The notes below the pieces were generated by a model. That model made no database searches. It was not told the origin of the DNA and was given only the letters and a program-made list of their open reading frames with translations. From Haemonchus contortus (Eukaryota; Nematoda; Chromadorea; Rhabditida; Trichostrongylidae): DNA of 64,000 nucleotides. Positions 1-9,746 of this stretch are shown piece by piece. Within the stretch, counting starts at the first letter, position 1. Each line of letters opens with the position of its first letter. The stretch spans positions 35,058,645-35,122,644 of the forward strand of contig LS997565.1 in the NCBI GenBank assembly GCA_000469685.2, read 5' to 3'. The translations under genes were made by a program, and so were the position numbers.

Positions 1-150
1 TCCAAATATGAGCCTTCATCGCGCACATGTTAGTTCTTAACATTTGAAACCCGTAGCGTTCTTACAATGCACTCAAACAAATTTAAAGAAAGTTAAAACA
101 CTTCATTAGAGAGCTAAAAAACATCCCTGCTCGTTGGACTAACGAGCTGA

Positions 151-325
151 GGCGGAGGTGGTGCAGTGAAAAGGGGCGCACTACGATACGCATGGTCCGA
201 GGCTGGAGTCGAAAATTAAACCCGCTCAGCTCAATAGACCTCCTTCCCTCTGGGGTTACTAGTCATAACAGTGTCGGTTCGGAGGATAAAAACACTGACT
301 TGTACATCGGCGGGCTCCCGCTACG
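151..325 (+). mobile_element. Diverged copy of tRNA-derived SINE (copy A)
   Basis: The 5' end reads GGCGGAGGTGGTGCAGTG, the head of the SINE family described at 24613-24895. Further on, a GGAGGATAAAAACACTGACTT block and TTGTACATCGGCGGGC match the body of the better copies at 45655 and 58893. The B-box region is eroded (no GGTTCGAATCC), so this is an old copy. Identification rests on shared word order with the other copies. Confidence 0.55.
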
Positions 326-563
326 CTCTACGCTGCAGGTTGAAGGAGTGCAACCCAAAAATATTTTATCTGTTTATTCTTTTTGTTCATTTGCTAGGCA
401 TCGAAATTCCTTCCAGCAAGAGCGGCGGTGAAACCTCAGTTTGCACAGTGATTCTCAGTGACCTAAAACGCTTCACTCACTAGGATTCGCCCTATATCCA
501 ATACTACCTAAGATATCTTGCACGAGAATAGGCGAGTTTAATGTGGTTAGCCAGTCCGCCTAC

Positions 564-691
564 CTTATATTTTCATCCAAAGTTACTGCAATGGGTCTAT
601 AGATCTCGATACCGATTTTCAAAATCCTGGCGATAAAAGGTATTTCCATGGGAAACAGGGAACAGGATGAAAAGAAATACTTTATTATAAG
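564..691 (-). CDS. Candidate exon: TM6 of a rhodopsin-like GPCR (receptor gene continues off left edge)
   Basis: On the minus strand this reads LIIKYFF...SLFPMEIPFIARIL...VTLDEN and stops at a good donor (AAG|GTAGGC, phase 2). The hydrophobic stretch with MEIP resembles TM6 of the FMRFamide/myosuppressin-type (DMSR) receptors, where E-(I/F)-P is typical; that resemblance is from family knowledge, not a search. The start is uncertain: the phase-0 acceptor chosen (ACAAAG|CTT) is not the nematode TTTTCAG consensus, though its phase fits the TM5 exon at 4397-4503. TM7 would have to lie left of base 1. The open frame continues upstream to about 874, so the exon could be longer. Confidence 0.4.
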
Positions 692-3600
692 CTTTGTACT
701 AAGTTCCAGACATTGGGCACATACACTTGTCGATAAAAATGTAATAAAAAACATGAGCAAGTCGTGAACACTCCTTTCATTTAACATCATCCGATCGACC
801 GGGAGTTGAAAACAGGTGGTCGATATACATATGAAGCATAAGGCAGTGAAGAGCAAAAAAACATGGAAATGCAACAGGAGAACGAAACAATTGAGTGCGA
901 TTCATGCTCGTGGGAGCGATGTGACGACATTGGAGCAGTCATGAAGTCAGAAACGGTGTCAGCCTTTTGGGAACAGAAGTTCAACCAATACTCCCTTTGT
1001 TCTCATAGAGAATAAGGTTCTTTTCACCATCTCTGATTTATAACTGAAGACAATTATTCTTTGGTACCCATCGATGAGTGACACACACCCACGATCAAGG
1101 ACTCTGTGGTGACGATCACAGATTCCAACATTGTATGTAGGTGTGAGTCAATAATCTTATTAGGAGCAAGAAGTTTTTATAGGGGACTGTGATGTTTCTC
1201 TAGGATATAAAAATCTTGGTCATTATCAGAATCAGTTATAGAGGCGTATGTAGATGCTGCTCCTAAATTATCTACTCTTAACTATCTCTCCATAGTAAAG
1301 AAAAACTGTGGGAGAATGGAGGAGTATTAGAATTGAATGAAAGGATGTAGCCCTGACCAAAGTAAAAACTGCATGTATTGACATTGAATCAATGAATGAA
1401 GTAATGTTAATAACTATAAAACCAAAGGATTGACAATGAGAGAAGAAAAATGGCAGCAGGAGTACCCTTTAAAGCATTAACATCATCATTCCTAACACCT
1501 ATAACGGTGAGATTTTGGTAAGTCCGAGTCCACTTCGTCATCTATCAGCTCCAATTCTGTTCCATGACATCAGCACTTTTGGCTCACTTCGGAGTTGCGC
1601 TCCCGGTCAAGCCTGATTGTCCAACCTCGATTAATCAATGAATACGATTAATTCTTCTGAAGCGAGAAGTAATTCGCAAGACTGGAAAGAGGGCTTCTCG
1701 GAGCACTGACTTTACTGTTTACCATATTTCCTCAGCGGTTTATTCAGAAAAAAATATATCTTTTGGAGCTATTCAATTGTTACCATCACATTCAGTTGTT
1801 CATTAAATAAATATATAAATGAACAAATGATTTTTGTTTTACGGGAAAGGTAATGTATTGCTGTTTTACATAATTACCTTGTTGTACAACTGAGCATCAT
1901 AATACGTCATCTGGTACTGCAGATCCTTTTCGTGAAAACGAACGCAATGAACCGGTGTCGAATGAATGACTGACGCTGAGATAAGTCCTTGAAATCCTGA
2001 ACAGATTATCTGCGAGAAAGAAAGGATCAATCGTGGTCGTACAGTAACATTCTACTGCAATAGCCAAGCATCTCTTGTTTCGTCACAAAGCAGACATCTT
2101 CGTTTTGGCTGTAGAAAACTTTACAGCGAACTTGATCACGTCTTTTGCTAGCAATAAAACTTACTCAGTGAGGAATGTAGCTCATAATTTTTGGCTAATG
2201 GGCACTTCGAACTCAGAACTTCCGATAGTTCGGAATGAACTATCTTTAAGTGCGGGAATAGGAACTACTCTTTCCCTTGCGAAACCCATGCCAGATTGCT
2301 ACCGATTTCTACCATTCTCAAACACTCTTGCGAGAATAAGTTTCGCTCAAAGCTGGCCACGATCACACCGCGCCTTTGGCTACTCATGAATGCCCAGTCT
2401 TCGGTGGGTATGGCCACTACCTGCTTTTAAATGAATGGCTGCTGAGGTAGCAAACTGGTGCACCAACCACCCGCGTTATTACAAACGGATGTCAGCCGAG
2501 CTGAATCTTCAGTGTCTCTCGCACCTTCACATGAAAACTGAGATAGGGTGGGGAGGGAATAATAATGAAGTCAGTCGGCAATTGCTTTTTTCCTGATAGC
2601 TCTTTTCCTGGCTTATCCTACATTGCTTTCTTGGTGGGTCAGCAACAAAGCAACTCTTTTCTGTGTACTCGACTATAGTATTTGAAATTTGAAAGCATCT
2701 TGTTGATTCATGACTTTGCTATCACCTACTATTACTTATAAACACTTTCTAGGCATAAAGACATGCAAAGCCATTCTCAAAGCCTTACTATACTTTTTGT
2801 TACCACTGTTACGATTTTGGTAGGCTAATTCTACCCGACCGATTACCTGCTGCTCACTCGCCTTCCAGACAATCTAGACATTCTCCTGAACAGAATAAAA
2901 GTTTTTTACGGACTTTTTCTCAGACTTCTTCTTTCATTTTACCGGACACGCTATTATGGTCGTTATTAGAGTATCAGACCAATGGCGAGACCCATAGACC
3001 CATTTGTACAGGGTACTACATTCTCTCCATTCAGATATCTATGTAGAAACAGCTTGCCTGTGATGAGGAAATCAGAATTATTTGATATCTGCTGATTCGA
3101 CGAGCCCAACGTTTGCACTGATTCAAACAAAAGTCCATGATTTCTATATTTATGTAATTCCCCATAGTTTGCCTAACCGCAGGGATTCCCAGCTACAGCT
3201 TCCACAAAAGCTATAGGGAAAGCGTTTCTGATGACTTCGCTAAGTTTGCAGTCACAGTAGGATACTTCCTAGTCCCACTTTTCATTTGGTACACTCGTTT
3301 GCAGTGAATGGGGTAGGACCCAATTCACTGCAAGCGTATATAGTTGATATTGCGTCGCTGCACAGTTTCATTGGGGCGTTTCCGAACTAAAAGATATCAG
3401 AGAGCTTCACAGTCCAGTGCACTGCCCGTGAGGTCGTTCTGACCTTAGCGTTTCGTCGTTTCTTATCCTGATCATTTTTTCAGATTCAGGAATGTCTTTA
3501 TGCTTGCTTAAAAACACGCTTTATATTTTGAACGAAAAAAAGGAGTTTGCTGAAGCTTAAAAACTTATTTTGCAGGAGCTCTTAGTTAGCAGAAAAACTG

Positions 3601-3963
3601 AATCAAGCAAAACTCAGGTATGTTGCCACTGCATCATCGAATGCCGCATGCTGCACTTGACCGGCTGCACGCGGCCCCACCTTCGAATGCTGTTCCACAC
3701 TTGCCTTGTGCTACGACGCTCTCGTTGTTGTCGTAGCAACATTTCATGCGGTCCCTCCGTTTCCGATAACGAAGTCCGTGAATCTCCAACGTCGATGTCA
3801 TCATCCTTAACAAATATGGAATCGGCATAAATAGCCAGAAGTGGTTACGTACGTTCTGCATTACGGAGTCGTTTGCACTGGGTATGTTACACCTTATGTG
3901 TCAAAAAAAAATGTTCACTAGACCAAGTACGCTGGGAACTTCGCTACCATACAGTATCGCAAC

Positions 3964-4212
3964 GCGCCGGCCCTTCCTAAAACGAAATTGGTCGACGCCA
4001 AACGGCTTTATCCTTTATTCTTCTATTTTGCGACCATCATTATCTACAGTTTCGGAGTTGGCGTGGCGGCAGATGCTTCATTATCATGCGCGTTGTCTAG
4101 GGATCGGAACTCGGATCGTGATATTTCAAATCTGCTTAATTCAAGATTCTGGGAACGAGTGACGAAAAAATTTCCTTTCTATAATACACAAATTTGGCTA
4201 GCGAACGGGTAG
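3964..4212 (+). CDS. Possible terminal exon of an unidentified single-pass membrane protein
   Basis: After a possible acceptor (ATACAG) an open plus-strand frame runs to a stop at 4210-4212. It contains a basic segment (PKTKLVDAKRLYP), one strongly hydrophobic segment (LFFYFATIIIYSFGVGVA) and a charged tail rich in S, N, D and R. I do not recognise the family. It would lie in an intron of the minus-strand receptor gene. The frame is short and no upstream exon was found, so it may be a chance ORF. Confidence 0.2.
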   Translation, partial: APALPKTKLVDAKRLYPLFFYFATIIIYSFGVGVAADASLSCALSRDRNSDRDISNLLNSRFWERVTKKFPFYNTQIWLANG

Positions 4213-4396
4213 AAGAGTCATATTTAGAAAGATTTACAGCGAGCAAAGCAAGCCAGCTGGTCAATCTTTCCAGTGCTCGTCATGAAAGGGGCAACTAATT
4301 GGTAAATAGCAAAGCAACAGTAAACCAAGCCCTTTGCTCCATGTAGCCATCGATTCTATAATAAAAAACCTGGGAAAACTTCAAAATGGAGCTCAC

Positions 4397-4503
4397 CTTA
4401 ACAATTACATAGTACGCCGTCAAAAGTGCAGCTGAGTTTGCTGCAATTGTAATGATTGAAAGCATAGGTTGAAGGTGACCAGTCACCAAGGCAAGTATCA
4501 TCA
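4397..4503 (-). CDS. Exon: TM5 of the minus-strand rhodopsin-like GPCR
   Basis: The minus strand reads MILALVTGHLQPML...IAANSAALLTAYYVIVK, a clear membrane helix with an internal proline, as expected for TM5 (HL-P then Asn). The acceptor TATTCCAG at 4504-4505 takes over the phase-1 end of the TM4 exon, and the donor is AAG|GTGAGC (phase 0). An alternative acceptor at TTTATTAG would lengthen the exon to 4533 but break the phase with TM4. The implied second extracellular loop is short, so a small exon between 4.5 and 6.9 kb may have been missed. This helix could also be TM1 of a second receptor gene; the phase agreement favours TM5. Confidence 0.5.
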
Positions 4504-5459
4504 CTGGAATACGGTATAGCGTCGTAAACAAGCGCTAATAAACATATACTACCAAAAATTATTTGCCCCATGTTGATGATATTTTGGATAAAAGAGGCAC
4601 CAGGGGAGCCCATGTTCAACGCTCAACTGATACGTTTACGCCTTTTGGGCAAGATTCTTATTGTGAAGTGCCACGCATAGTAAAGCGCCAGGTGCTAGGG
4701 AAAGTGTGAATTGACTTCAGAATGTCTGTCCCTTTTATTTCAGAGAAAGAAGTGATTCCGGTGTCTAATCAACTGAAGCAGTTATAACGCTGAAAGCTGA
4801 TTTTCCATCGGAAGGGAGTAGATCACCGCCTTGAAAATATCACTGGAACTCACGAGCATTATTGTTTTGGAAGTGATTAATGGTGAGACTGAGAGTCGTG
4901 ATGAAGGCAGTCGGCACTTGTACGACGAGAAAAGCAATCGTAACCGTCGTGATTAATATACGAGTTTGATCACGTGGTGTACGGCCAAATCGATTACTGT
5001 AATCAAAAATTTTTTATCCTGCAGAACTTATCGACGCATCTTGATGTTTATCTTTGGACGGTTTGGATCATGCGTTAGAGCTCTAAACGATCTTTGAAGT
5101 ACATCGAATTCAAAATCCGAATCCAAACCAATAGGCGTTATTGATCAACGTACTGTCTGGTCATATCTCCCATATCAATTTCAGGTTCTCGTATGAATCC
5201 GACGTGAAGAAGAGCTAGCAGACAACCAGGTATAAGGAACTGCACAACGAAGTCCGATAAGGGTAGAAAAACCTGAAAATCCTAGTTGATGGGAATTCCT
5301 AAAAACGATATGAACAGATCGTGTAAAGTTTGTTTCTGGCTACTTGAATTAGCTGCTGAGGAAATGACTCTATTTACTTCGCAACACGACTATTACTCGT
5401 ACCTGTCCATAATTTCTTTGTATTCATCCGTTGAGGAACCTAATTCCGAATAAAGTGAA

Positions 5460-5984
5460 AAAAAACCACATTTACTATAAATCAAACCCGCCCACCGGGC
5501 CACTGTGGACAGAGTCCGATCCCGCCACCCACCATAAATGTTCCCATCCTGCCGCCTGTACTCTTACCAAGTTTGAGCGTTTTAGGTCCAAGGGACAGAA
5601 GTTTTGACATTCCACTCAAACATTTATTTCGCACAAACCCCGCCTCCTGTGGGCGGAGTCCGGTCATACCACCAACCATCTTCGATTTAACTTACCAATG
5701 CACACCTCTAGCCACCTTTACACCCCAGTTTTGAAGTCGGCTTGTGACTGAATCGAATCATGGTCCTCGGTGCAGCTCATTTCGACGCACGCCACGCCCC
5801 CTGTGGGCGGGGCTCTGCCCAGCTGATATTCACTTTATACTTCTCGAGACATGGCCCACCCATCCCACGTGACCCAGTCCCTCCGGGTACATCTAAAGTA
5901 GCTAAGGAACTTCGTGACAGACATACATAATGATAGACAGACGACAGACAGAACGACAGACGAAGCGTTCTATAGTAAGTAGGA
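5460..5984. repeat. GC-rich palindromic tandem units ending in a CAGACAGA-type tail
   Basis: Three related GC-rich blocks recur about every 155 bp: CCACTGTGGACAGAGTCCG (near 5500), CTCCTGTGGGCGGAGTCCGG (near 5645) and CCCCTGTGGGCGGGGCTC (near 5802). Each is locally palindromic. The block ends in a GACAGACAGAC-like low-complexity tail followed by AGTAAGTAGGAT. A homologous segment and a similar tail/terminus lie at 37735-37914, so this is an interspersed family. It sits in the TM4-TM5 intron of the receptor gene. No coding capacity is recognised. Confidence 0.6.
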
Positions 5985-6251
5985 TCTTGACTAGATCTTT
6001 GAAAAAAGAATCGAAAGTGTCAAAATGTAAACCTCACCTTCCAAAATGATCTTGTTAGTATGCTCATCAAAGCTCCGTCTCGTACCATACAACGAGATGC
6101 CCATTGCGGTGTTGGCTCAGTGTCTGGAAAAGATTCCTAGTTAGCTTTTTACAATTGATTAACAGAGCTAAAAAATGTAGACATCGCAACACTAGCGTCT
6201 TACTCATAAGTTAATCAAAAATTCAAAAAAAAAAGAAGAACGCTGAAATTA

Positions 6252-6828
6252 TTAGGTTGATGCATAATTATTGCGGATTTTTTTTCAGCAAATTCTATTT
6301 AAAAGAAAGATGAAACTATTAAACACATACAGGTTCAAATAATCACTCCGGAACGTATTCGCCATTTTCTTCAAGCACTGCTTCCCATTTGCTAGGCAGT
6401 CGGATTCCACAGGGAGGAAGTTTCGGTCCTTGGAGGCGATCCTCACCTTGACATCTGCCACCAAGTCAGCCATTCCGTCGCAAGGCCTATTTGCTGGTCA
6501 ATTTTTCAACGAACGGGTGACGAGATAGCTTGTGGGGTTTCTGTGAGTCAATATGGAGATTCAGGAGCAAATCCCAGTCCTCAGTTGGCTTTGGCTGACA
6601 ATTCCATCGCCGAAAAGTTCGTTGAGATCGCGTGATGAGTGTGTCATCTTCCGTCATTTCTCGAAGTAATAGAGCATAATGTGGCGAGAAAGAAGATGGC
6701 TTTCAAGACATACTTTTATTAAGGAAAGCGAGTAGATCATTTCTACAAAAATCCCGAATTCAAAATTCAAATTCTGTCGAGAGAAAAAAAGCAGCCAAAA
6801 AATCCGCAATAATTATGCTTCAACCTAT
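6252..6828 (-). mobile_element. Internally deleted mariner, family M1
   Basis: Flanked by TA at 6250-6251 and 6829-6830, with near-perfect inverted ends starting TTAGGTTGATGCATAATTAT. Read on the minus strand it keeps the 5' flank and the 3' end of a mariner transposase (remnant MADLVADVKVRIASKDRNF, the C-terminal helix region), but the catalytic core is missing. At 577 bp it is less than half of an autonomous mariner (about 1.3 kb). The same architecture occurs at 39516-40106. It is inserted in an intron of the receptor gene, between TM4 and TM5. Confidence 0.85.
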
Positions 6829-6906
6829 TATTTGTGTCACATACAAATCAAGGTGTTCTACTGTCCTACGATGGAGAATGTCACTGAATATTGACCAAAG
6901 ACATAC

Positions 6907-7055
6907 CCATACAGAACTGGTATACAGTTGTGTCATGCTCGAAGAACCTCAGCAGCCCCGTTGCCACACATACAAATATAATCAGCCAAATCGCTCGCGA
7001 GAACCGCTCCACTGTCCGAAGCTTCAACGTATTTCGATGATATTGGGTCAAAAAC
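6907..7055 (-). CDS. Exon: TM4 of the minus-strand rhodopsin-like GPCR
   Basis: The minus strand reads HRNTLKLRTVERFSRAIWLI then IFVCVATGLLRFFEHDTTVY: intracellular loop 2, helix 4 and the start of the extracellular loop. In peptide GPCRs of the FMRFamide/myosuppressin type, TM4 commonly ends in R-(F/Y)-F, as here. The acceptor is GTTCAG|G, completing an Arg codon split from the TM3 exon. The donor is ATGG|GTATGT, leaving phase 1. Overlapping longer frames on this strand (EASDSGAVLASD...) are shadows. Confidence 0.6.
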
Positions 7056-7404
7056 CTGAACGAAACTTTCCATGAAGGCAAATAGCTCGTAGTAGCCTTT
7101 ATATCGGTAATACGGGTACATCTCTAGATGAATTCAAGGTTTTTGAGCGACGCGGCGAAGATCCTTGTCTTCTCAGCAAAGCGGAAGTTCCGCTATGGTA
7201 CTATCGGGGACTTACCTTTTATTCTGTTTTGTTCAGGTTAATAAATAACTGAACCGATTGAATTCTATAAGAGCCTATCAGATGGGATGTGTATCCGCAT
7301 AGCGTTCGTTTACAAAACCACTACTGAGAAATTAATCAAAAGGTGAGTGCCGAATAGTAGAGTTTGAAATGTCAGTGGTAAATAGCGCTGGAAAGTTTCA
7401 ATAC

Positions 7405-7518
7405 CTTGCAGCTGCCAGCAATACACTGAAAAGTGTCATCATGGTATCGATAGTGTGTGGAATCGCTTCCATTGTTGTACGGAATACATGGCACATGACG
7501 ACGGATTGATTCAGAGAT
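7405..7518 (-). CDS. Exon: TM3 of the minus-strand rhodopsin-like GPCR
   Basis: The minus strand reads SLNQSVVMCHVFRTTMEAIP then HTIDTMMTLFSVLLAAAR. A cysteine at the helix-3 start (the usual disulphide partner of loop 2) is followed by a helix ending in AAAR, where class A receptors carry the D/E-R-Y-like motif. The acceptor is GGTTCCAG and the donor AAG|GTATTG. The exon begins with the third base of an Arg codon begun in the TM2 exon and ends in phase 2, so it joins its neighbours in frame. The intron to TM2 is only 56 bp, a size typical of nematodes. Confidence 0.65.
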
Positions 7519-7574
7519 CTGGAACCACCTCGAAAAAATAATCATAAAGAGAAGCGTACAATGAAAGAGAATAC

Positions 7575-7684
7575 CTTGTTCCTTCACCGATGATGTAGTA
7601 CCACACAGTGAACGGCAACGGTGCCAGTACGCTCACCCATCCGCAAAACGATAACAACCAAATCATCTGATACAGTGGATTCGG
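7575..7684 (-). CDS. Exon: TM2 of the minus-strand rhodopsin-like GPCR
   Basis: The minus strand reads PNPLYQMIWLLSFCGWVSVL then APLPFTVWYYIIGEGT. The acceptor ATATTTCAG fits the nematode consensus and the donor is AAG|GTATTC (phase 2). A hydrophobic helix ending in PFTVWYY and a short polar loop lead directly into the TM3 exon. The start phase (0) matches the end of the TM1 exon at 13010. The conserved N/S-L-x-x-x-D pattern of TM2 is not obvious, so the assignment rests on order, phase and hydrophobicity rather than a diagnostic residue. Confidence 0.62.
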
Positions 7685-9146
7685 CTGAAATATTTTAATG
7701 ATATCGGAGAGAAAGTCTCTCGTACAGGTGGGCCAGGAATAGACCTTGCTTCGAGAGGATCACAATTTCTACTACTCAGTTTCCTCTACATCCCTAAGTC
7801 GCAGCTGAACAGCAAGACGATCCTCAAGCTCTTCGCTCATTCTTCCTTGTTTCCCAGGTTGAAAATCGTTTCAACCTCTATTCACGAAATGATCTTGCTC
7901 AACTAAATGAATTCTGTGATGAAACATAATAATATCCATCGTTTATAGACAAGTCGTTACACCTCCATCAAAGCCAGCAAATTGGAGAACTTCCGAATTT
8001 TTTGCAGCAGTACTACCGCAAGATTGGTGAGCTCTAAGATTGTGATAGCTATATTTTCACATTTTTATATATTGAAGTGATACTGCATTACGGCACATAC
8101 TAATCAATCACTCTATCACAGCTCAATGAGGTACAATTTACTTCAACGCGCTTCAAAGCCTATGAGGCAAGGGGGGCCCAACGCGCACAGCATTCTAATC
8201 GCGCGCCAAACTATTTGAAATAGGTCAGCGTGAAAAGTTCTAACAGGAAAACGCCTTAGACTTTCCGCCAACCCGCTGGCAGTCTTTGTCTTGACTTTGC
8301 TATCGAAATCCGCTGCTTTGTCGCCTTCGGCCAGTTGGCTACACGTTACAGAAACATGTGCCTAAACTCGGAGCACCAACATGACCTTCATCTGCTCGCT
8401 ATAGTATCTGAATCTCATCAACATCTATTCTACTCAGTTAATTCGAATTTCAGTTGTCGCGAAGTCATACCTGCATACTTTTCCTGTTAAGGTTTTAAAA
8501 AGCACTGCATTTCGAATAACTTTTTCCGAATGTCATTCACCACTGATTATTTGAAATCATCCTTGCCCAAAATTTGTTTTCCTGTCGAAATTTGAAGAGT
8601 GGGTGTATTCATGGGGTATGTACTCGATTGAGCCTCGAACACCTTTTTTGATCTACGATCTACAGTCGATGTGCCCCTTCCCCACGCGCTGTCCTTTCAT
8701 TTTGCAATCTTACGGCCTAAAAACGGCCCAAAAGCCAGTACTCGTCATCGCGCCGGACCCCACGCCTGCCAGTGCTCTTCTCGACACGCCGGCCCCACGT
8801 CCTTGAATTTCTTTGATTTCTTTGATGCCATTCGTCGTGTTTTAATGTACGCTTTTCAATGCTTGATGATCCTCTAACCCGTTGAAGCCTGAGATCCTAC
8901 TCTCATCGATTTTGATGTTGGTGGAAACCTCTTGGTTCATATCGTCCCTGCCAGAATTCACTTCATCAATGACCTCACACACTCTCTCTTTTCATTCTGA
9001 TGTCAGATCTCTCAGCCTACTTTAGAAATAAGACGTTCCTTTCGACGCCCTTTTTATTGAAGATGTTCTCCATCTCGCTATGTGTTACACATTCGCGTTG
9101 TTTCTCCCTTCGTGTTATGTAATCAAATTGTTTCGAGTGTTGATAA

Positions 9147-9168
9147 AGTTAAATTACCCAAGTTTGAG
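9147..9168 (+). other. SL1 spliced-leader footprint in genomic DNA (5' end of a retrocopied mRNA)
   Basis: The 22 bases match the nematode SL1 leader at 20 of 22 positions, including an uninterrupted AATTACCCAAGTTTGAG. It is not an SL RNA gene: the SL1 exon there is followed by a GT donor and intron, whereas here GCTTCTTCTG follows. The last bases of the leader plus the next bases (AGTTTGAGGCTTCTTCTG) are repeated directly at 9161-9178 and 9179-9196. The best explanation is reverse transcription of a trans-spliced mRNA. It lies in the TM1-TM2 intron of the receptor gene. Confidence 0.75.
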
Positions 9169-9420
9169 GCTTCTTCTGAGTTTGAGGCTTCTTCTGTGCT
9201 GAGGTTAACCTCTGAGCTATCGTTCGTTTCGTGCTCGATTTAGTGGAACGCCAAATTCAAGTCCCGCGTGGCCAAACCTTGCAGCACCAGTACAGGGTAT
9301 TCAATGGGGGTGAATTCTCTGTGTCATCGCAAAATGTCACGTGACAACAACGATGATTTCAAAATAATGGGGGCTGCACTGACTGCATTTAGTAGACATC
9401 GTTCGTGACACGCCAAAGAT
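9169..9420 (+). pseudogene. Unidentified retrocopied sequence downstream of the SL1 footprint
   Basis: If the SL1 footprint at 9147-9168 marks an mRNA 5' end, this is the copied body. One frame reads LERQIQVPRGQTLQHQYRVF then NGGEFSVSSQNV up to a stop. A second frame starting at ATG 9332 reads MSRDNNDDFKIMGAALTAFS and stops soon after. Neither frame is long, neither is recognised, and stops interrupt both, so a functional gene is unlikely. The 3' boundary is a guess; no poly(A) tail is visible. Confidence 0.3.
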
Positions 9421-9733
9421 GGAATCCATTTCCCCTGTCTGGGGAGTCGTCCACTATTTGCAAGCAGCCATCCACTCATTGTAAAACATTCATAAATGTG
9501 AGTCGATCAGAGCGGCATGAGGGGCAAAATAATTATAGGCCGAAGTAAAGATGCATGTTTAGGCAAGGTTTACTGTAAGCACGCATATCCATATCGAGTC
9601 CTGTCTTACTATTCAAAGACATAGACGGATCACTCACAGTCGACAAATCTGACGACCCAAGCGTGGTTCGCTGAAGAGATTCAATTACAAGCAAGATAAA
9701 TAGAAGATTAGAGAAAACTCAGATGTGCTCACT

Positions 9734-9746
9734 GGGGGGGGGGGGG
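9734..9746 (+). repeat. Poly-G tract (13 G)
   Basis: An uninterrupted run of 13 G in AT-rich intronic sequence, one of several long G or C homopolymers in the window. No associated gene feature is seen. Confidence 0.9.
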
